From contig JAHFEJ010000023.1 of the NCBI GenBank assembly GCA_023248535.1, positions 1 to 40,299 of the forward strand: a stretch of DNA of 40,299 nucleotides. Direction: 5' to 3'. Below the pieces are notes generated by a model. The model had not been told where the DNA came from. It did no database searches and was given only the letters and a program-made list of their open reading frames with translations. The translations under genes and the position numbers were made by a program. The first letter of the stretch is position 1. Every line of letters begins with the position of its first letter. This DNA is from Nitrospinales bacterium. Lineage in GTDB: Bacteria > Nitrospinota_A > UBA7883 > JACRGQ01. This document shows, one piece after another, positions 36,126-40,299 of the stretch.

Positions 36126-37898
36126 TCAGCCGGCGGCGATGTCGGCCGTGACTTCGGCGGTATCTTCCACCAGCGGCATGCCCGGCCCGTGCGTCCAGCG
36201 TTCCGCGTCGGCCGAATGGTCGATGCTGGTGCGGTCGGGATAGGTAATCCGGTTGGTCTTGGGCTGGCGCATGACATCGCCCCCCTTCACCGCAGCGCGG
36301 ATTTTTTCGCTAACCGCGAGCACCCGCACCGCGCCGGACATGACGCGGTCCAGTACCGTCGGCGGGCCGAATGTTTCGTTGAAGGCGGCGCGTACCTTTT
36401 TGGCTTTTTCGCGCGCGGCTTCGTTTGGCGCGTGATCAACCGCGGCGGTAAGTATCGGGCGGAATTCCAGAGCCGATTCGCGCATGGACTCCAGCCGTTT
36501 TACCATAAACCCATCCACCACGCCGGGTTTGCCCCCCGATACATAACGCAGCACCGTGGGATCCCAGACAAGGCCCTTTGCCGAACGCTCGGCCATTTCG
36601 CGTTGCACGGTGAGATACCCCTTGAGATAGGTCTGCGCCATGCTTATCACGCCGGGGCCATGCGTCTGGAATTTCTTGATGAAGGCATTCTTGGTGTAAA
36701 CGGCCGTTTCCTTCGGCGTGAAATGCGGATGGTGGAACCATATCTCGTCCTGCCCGTGCTGTTTTGGCCACGGCACGTCCTTGAGCAGTTTTCCCGCCGC
36801 ATCGTAATCCTTGTAAAGGCGCGTGCCGGGTATCGGGCCGAACTCCATGAACTGCAACAGGTCCGATTCCAGCGAGATGGCCCAGTCGATATCCTCGTGA
36901 ATGGACTCCTTGTCGTGGTGTTCCATAAACAGGATGGCCGACGCCAGCACGGTGATGCCGTGGTTTTGCAGGTCGCCGATCAGCTTGTGCAGATCGACCC
37001 CCTTGGTCTTGTCGAACACGTTGGCCTTCGATTCCACGCCGATCCAAAGGAATTTCACCCCCAGCCGGACCAGGAAATCGATCCCCAGCTTGCCGATGGT
37101 CTCGGCGGACGAGAAGGTGGCGAAGGTGTAGGCCTTGCCGTGCTTCTCCATTTCATCGAGGAGCTGGCGCGCGCGGCGCGGGCTTTTGCAGAAATTCTCG
37201 TCCATCAACGCGAAATCGGTGACCTTCATCGCGCGCTCGGTTTTTTCGCACGCATCGAATACCTCGCGGCCGGTGAACAAAAAGGCGGTGTAGCGTTTCT
37301 CGAACTTATGCGCGGTGGCGCAGAAGCGGCAGGAGTTCTGGCAACCGACGCCGGTGACGATGATGCCGGCATCACGAACGATAGGCCCGCCATAGACGAA
37401 CTTCGTGACGGCGGAGGGACAAACGGGATGGACGATCTTCCGGTCGAGTTTCTCGCCGAAATAACGGCGCATCCATGCCACCCCTTCGCCGCGGCAGGCG
37501 TCGTCAAATGTCAGTATCTCTTCAAGGTTCGGAATGGAGGTGCCGTGGCCGCCGAGCAGTATCTTCGTTCCCGGCGATTTTTGGCGGACATAATCGGCCA
37601 TCCGCTTCGCCTTCATCACGTTTGGAACAATGAATGAAATGCCAACGTGGGTGTAGTTGCCGGTGTCCACCTCGCGGGTAAAATCCTTCCAGGAGGGGAA
37701 ATCGAGCACGGTCGTGGGCACTTGCACGTTTTCGGCTATCAGGTACAGCCCGAAACTGGGATTGTTGGAACGGGGGGAGTGAATGCCCTGCTCCCGCGTC
37801 ACCTGGTTATTGAGAAGCTCCATCGTGCAGAGCGCTTCGCCATACTCATCGCTGACGCCAAAGGGCTTGAAAACCCCGGTAAGAAGCAATTTATTCAT
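36126..37898 (-). CDS. B12-binding-type radical SAM protein
   Basis: 590 residues from ATG 37898 (MNKLLLTGVFKPFG), with AGGAAAAGGA upstream. Residues about 80-155 look like a cobalamin-binding Rossmann domain (YTHVGISFIVPNVMKAKRMADYVRQ, GTKILLGGHGTSIPN), though the DxHxxG cobalamin motif is not visible. C186-x3-C190-x2-C193 in GVGCQNSCRFC binds the 4Fe-4S cluster of the SAM barrel. The C-terminal 200 residues are unassigned. Such enzymes methylate or rearrange unactivated carbons in lipids, tetrapyrroles or peptides; the substrate cannot be told from context. Confidence 0.87.
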   Translation of the reverse strand: MNKLLLTGVFKPFGVSDEYGEALCTMELLNNQVTREQGIHSPRSNNPSFGLYLIAENVQVPTTVLDFPSWKDFTREVDTGNYTHVGISFIVPNVMKAKRMADYVRQKSPGTKILLGGHGTSIPNLEEILTFDDACRGEGVAWMRRYFGEKLDRKIVHPVCPSAVTKFVYGGPIVRDAGIIVTGVGCQNSCRFCATAHKFEKRYTAFLFTGREVFDACEKTERAMKVTDFALMDENFCKSPRRARQLLDEMEKHGKAYTFATFSSAETIGKLGIDFLVRLGVKFLWIGVESKANVFDKTKGVDLHKLIGDLQNHGITVLASAILFMEHHDKESIHEDIDWAISLESDLLQFMEFGPIPGTRLYKDYDAAGKLLKDVPWPKQHGQDEIWFHHPHFTPKETAVYTKNAFIKKFQTHGPGVISMAQTYLKGYLTVQREMAERSAKGLVWDPTVLRYVSGGKPGVVDGFMVKRLESMRESALEFRPILTAAVDHAPNEAAREKAKKVRAAFNETFGPPTVLDRVMSGAVRVLAVSEKIRAAVKGGDVMRQPKTNRITYPDRTSIDHSADAERWTHGPGMPLVEDTAEVTADIAAG

Positions 37899-38461
37899 GT
37901 ATTCCGTTCCTTTTCCTTTTATATTGCGTTGGGGGTGTGGAACCCCTTGTGGCAACGGCTTTTTATAAAGATATCGATAACGGAATAGTGAGCACAATCA
38001 CCGCCCGTTTCAATCTTTCCGCATTTAGAAAGCTATAAAAACTGTTGCCGTTTAAGAAGAGAACCGTTCTTGTGTTAGTGGTACTCCTATCAGTTCGCTC
38101 ATGTAATTTTTGAAGCATAGCATAAACAAGGGAAGATAGATATATCAATCCCGGAACTCGCTGAAAACACGGCGCAATATGCAACTGCGCATATTTTCCC
38201 GGAAGGCGTTCCAGCTTTGTTTATGGCAGCGTTTTTTGAAACCGCCAGGGCGGCTACGCTTGGCTGCCGAAGGAGGCAAGGCGGGCCATTTGGGCAAGAA
38301 CCCCCCGCATCAAAAAGCGGCATCCAGCTTCGGAATCCGGGTTCAAGAATCAAAACTTGATTTAAGGGTGGCATTACAGGATAGAATGTATGGCAGCGTA
38401 ACAGAGAGGAACGCCGTCCGCCGGAGGGTCTGCGTTCATTTTTCATCATAAGGAGTTCGCA
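37899..38461. other. Long divergent intergenic region, no gene
   Basis: 563 bases between the radical SAM start and the REC-PilZ start. It must hold both promoters. I see no credible ORF. GAACGC (38409-38414) pairs with GCGTTC (38432-38437) around a GC-rich loop and is followed by ATTTTTC, 22 bases before the TTG start, so an attenuator-like hairpin is possible. It does not match the c-di-GMP riboswitch cores I know. Confidence 0.5.
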
Positions 38462-39235
38462 TTGCAGGATGTAAGATTCCTCGTAGTTGACGATTCGGGC
38501 ACCCTGCGCAAGCTGGTGCGCAAGGTTCTTGAAACCAAGCTGGGCGCCAAACTGATATTTGAGGCGGGCGATGGTGCCGAGGCCCGCAAGGTACTGGAAG
38601 GGCAATCCATAGACGTCATTCTCTGCGACTGGGAGATGCCCAATGTCAGCGGCGACGAGTTTCTGTTTCAGGTGCGCAATGCCCCCCGCTGGAAAGATAT
38701 CCCCTTTGTCATGATGACAGCGCACGGCGGGCGCGATTTCATCATGACCGCCATCCAAAACGGCGTCACCCATTATTTGGTGAAGCCGTTCACCGCCGCC
38801 GAATTGGAAGACCGCGTCCGCAAATCGTGGAACGGCGCGGCGAAGCGGCAGGCCGACCGGTTCTCCTCGTTGCCGCCGCATCAGCTCATGGTGAAAGTGG
38901 GGAGCAAAGCGTATTCCGCGCAGGTGGTGAATATCAGCCGCCTCGGCGCGATGGTGAAAATGGAGTACACGGAAAACATCAAGCTCTTCGGCGAATACCA
39001 GCTCTCGCTTGAATTCGACAGCGGTCCGGGCAAGCAGCCCTGGGCTATCAACCCGCTGTTCGGCACCGCCGTGCGCATGGAAGCCGACAGCTCGAGCATG
39101 GCCATCACCAACAAGATGTGCCAATTGGCGCTCACGTTCGGCGCCAATACCATCGACCGGAAAATCGAAGAAAAGCTTAACGAGCTTGTCCGCTGGCTCG
39201 CCTCATTCGAGCCGGAATCAATTACCGACGCATAG
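38462..39235 (+). CDS. Response regulator with PilZ-like domain (REC-PilZ), active receiver
   Basis: 257 residues from TTG 38462, six bases after AAGGAG. Receiver: VVDDS (acidic D10, D11), phosphoacceptor D56 in VILCDWEMPNVSGDEF, MMTAHG, and LVKPF. Residues about 130-240 are PilZ-like (RFSSLPPHQLMVKV, VVNISRLGAMVKM), but the RxxxR c-di-GMP-binding pair is not evident. It probably links a phosphorelay to motility or surface behaviour. A close paralog follows 24 bp downstream. Confidence 0.88.
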   Translation: MQDVRFLVVDDSGTLRKLVRKVLETKLGAKLIFEAGDGAEARKVLEGQSIDVILCDWEMPNVSGDEFLFQVRNAPRWKDIPFVMMTAHGGRDFIMTAIQNGVTHYLVKPFTAAELEDRVRKSWNGAAKRQADRFSSLPPHQLMVKVGSKAYSAQVVNISRLGAMVKMEYTENIKLFGEYQLSLEFDSGPGKQPWAINPLFGTAVRMEADSSSMAITNKMCQLALTFGANTIDRKIEEKLNELVRWLASFEPESITDA

Positions 39236-39259
39236 AGCGGTGGCGGAAAGGGGGCCGGG

Positions 39260-40039
39260 ATGAGGGAACTTAAAATACTGGTCGCGGATAATTCGGCCTG
39301 GACGCGGTCAATGATACGCCGGGTGCTGGAAACCCGGTTTGGAGCCACCGCCGTATACGAAGCCGAGGATGGCCGCCGGGCCATAGCCCTCCTGGAAGGG
39401 CTTAAGATAGACATGGTCATCACCGCGGTGGAGTTGGCGCACACATCGGGCATCGTGCTGCTCGATTTCATCCGACAGAATGCAAAATTTAACCAGATGC
39501 CGGTGATCATCGTCTCCTCCCACGAAGACGACCGCACCCGCGTCGACGCCATCCAGCACGGCGCGGTGCGCTATCTCCTCAAGCCGTTCAAGCCCGACGA
39601 CCTGGAAATGGCGGTTCGCACCTCATGGACCGATGCCGTGCGCCGCAAGGCGAAGCGCTATTCCCGGCTCCCCGCGCACACGCTCACGGTAACATTGGAT
39701 GGGGAGGAAGCCAGGGGGGAAGCGCTCGACATCAGCATTGGCGGCCTTGCCGGCCGTTTTCCCTATATGCAGTCATTTACGCTATATAGCCATTACCGCC
39801 TCCAAATCCTCTTCGAGGCCACTAAGGAGTTCGGTGCATTTGAGATTGCCCCGGTGGAGGCGGCCCTGCTTCGCATCGAAGGCTCGGTCGACGAAATAGG
39901 GGAAGACGAGCCGCGCTGCATCTGCGCCTTTCACTTCGGGCCGGATGCGATGGATGCGGGATCTCGTGGACGGCTTGAGTTGCTCATGGCGCGCTTGGCC
40001 GCCGAAATGCCGGAGTTCATCGCCGATTCAGACGGGTAA
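39260..40039 (+). CDS. REC-PilZ paralog with degenerate receiver
   Basis: 259 residues, aligned without gaps to the preceding protein over the receiver. Residue 56 is Ala (DMVITAVELAHTSG; codon GCG) where the paralog has the phosphoacceptor Asp, and the acidic pair is D10-N11 instead of D10-D11. LLKPF remains. It therefore cannot be phosphorylated in the usual way. The PilZ part has RYSRLPAHTLTV and LDISIGGLAG. Probably a constitutive or partner-regulated form working with its neighbour; co-transcribed. Confidence 0.88.
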   Translation: MRELKILVADNSAWTRSMIRRVLETRFGATAVYEAEDGRRAIALLEGLKIDMVITAVELAHTSGIVLLDFIRQNAKFNQMPVIIVSSHEDDRTRVDAIQHGAVRYLLKPFKPDDLEMAVRTSWTDAVRRKAKRYSRLPAHTLTVTLDGEEARGEALDISIGGLAGRFPYMQSFTLYSHYRLQILFEATKEFGAFEIAPVEAALLRIEGSVDEIGEDEPRCICAFHFGPDAMDAGSRGRLELLMARLAAEMPEFIADSDG

Positions 40040-40183
40040 ACCGCCTGAGATCCCACGCCAAAAAAAGTTTTTTCCCTGTTTTTTCCCCTTGCCCTCCGGA
40101 ACGCAAAGGTGAAAAATAACCTGTGGTAAAATTCGCTCATGAACCGAACTGTTGACCCACTATCACCTGGAGGAGTATCGGAA

Positions 40184-40299
40184 GTGAAAAAATACCTGAA
40201 TTTTTTCCTGGTGGCAATATTTTTTGCCATGATGTTTTCCGCGTGCGGCGGCGGCTCTGGCACCGGCAGTACCGGAAGCGGGGGAAACGGCAACAACGC
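40184..40299 (+). CDS. Lipoprotein, N-terminus only (cut by window edge)
   Basis: GTG 40184 follows GGAGGAG by eight bases; ATG 40139 is in frame but has no ribosome-binding site. MKKYLNFFLVAIFFAMMFSACGGGSG is a type II signal peptide with the lipobox FSAC, then a Gly/Ser linker. TAAAAT at about 40127 may be its -10. The product is unknown because the rest is outside. Confidence 0.7.
   Translation, partial: MKKYLNFFLVAIFFAMMFSACGGGSGTGSTGSGGNGNN

Noticed and set aside
36081-37637. 518-residue plus-strand open frame opposite the radical SAM gene
   Set aside because: Shadow; the minus-strand protein has the CxxxCxxC motif and a proper terminator.
38180-38451. 90-residue open frame and possible c-di-GMP riboswitch before the REC-PilZ genes
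   Set aside because: The frame has no start signal or domain; no GEMM tetraloop, receptor or core sequence is found.

Overview
The window reads as chromosome of a Gram-negative bacterium with fairly high GC. Evidence for a double membrane is an LptG-type permease, a small outer-membrane barrel and several lipoprotein or Sec signals. There are no taxonomic marker rRNAs. The mix of hydrogenase maturation genes, SpoIIE/STAS partner switching, REC-PilZ proteins, an RF2 frameshift and interspersed palindromic repeats would fit a Nitrospinota, Nitrospirota or Desulfobacterota-like lineage, but this is a guess.

Layout: 1-1896 holds hypD (cut by the window edge) and hypE, for NiFe-hydrogenase cyanide-ligand assembly. 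1893-3500 holds a membrane pentapeptide-repeat protein, then a tandem hairpin repeat split by a clear 266-bp MITE with 23-bp inverted ends and a 10-bp target duplication. 3523-5217 is a TPR protein; 5218-5539 is a structured intergenic stretch and tRNA-Ser(UGA). 5640-6788 is a muramidase-like gene next to a secreted DUF4431 gene. 6958-10791 is a large SWIM-SNF2 helicase, followed by an orphan HigA-type antitoxin, another hairpin repeat and ruvX. 11992-13863 is a gene with a histone-H1-like tail coupled to frameshifted prfB. 14156-16218 is an ECF sigma factor with an anti-sigma factor carrying a dead HtrA-like domain and TPRs.

16322-20128 is an AT-rich accessory island of tightly coupled genes: a small hydrophobic leader ORF, a small secreted protein, a periplasmic PLD-family nuclease, a HEPN-like protein with an Rx4H motif, two membrane proteins and a second HEPN-like protein. 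It ends in one of a pair of direct repeats that bracket a toxin-antitoxin remnant (DUF104 antitoxin plus truncated PIN toxin). This island is the best candidate for an undescribed system.

20748-24179 is a compact housekeeping run (thioredoxin-like, thpR, recA, recX, prepilin peptidase). After that come a lone CZB zinc protein, an aldolase-like TIM barrel, a STAS / heme-motif SpoIIE phosphatase / REC-HATPase signalling set, CvpA, LptG, a DEAD-box helicase with basic tail, a small barrel, purE, an ABC-2 exporter, a B12-type radical SAM enzyme with a strong terminator, and two tandem REC-PilZ paralogs, the second of which lacks the phosphoacceptor aspartate. The start of a lipoprotein gene is cut at the right edge.
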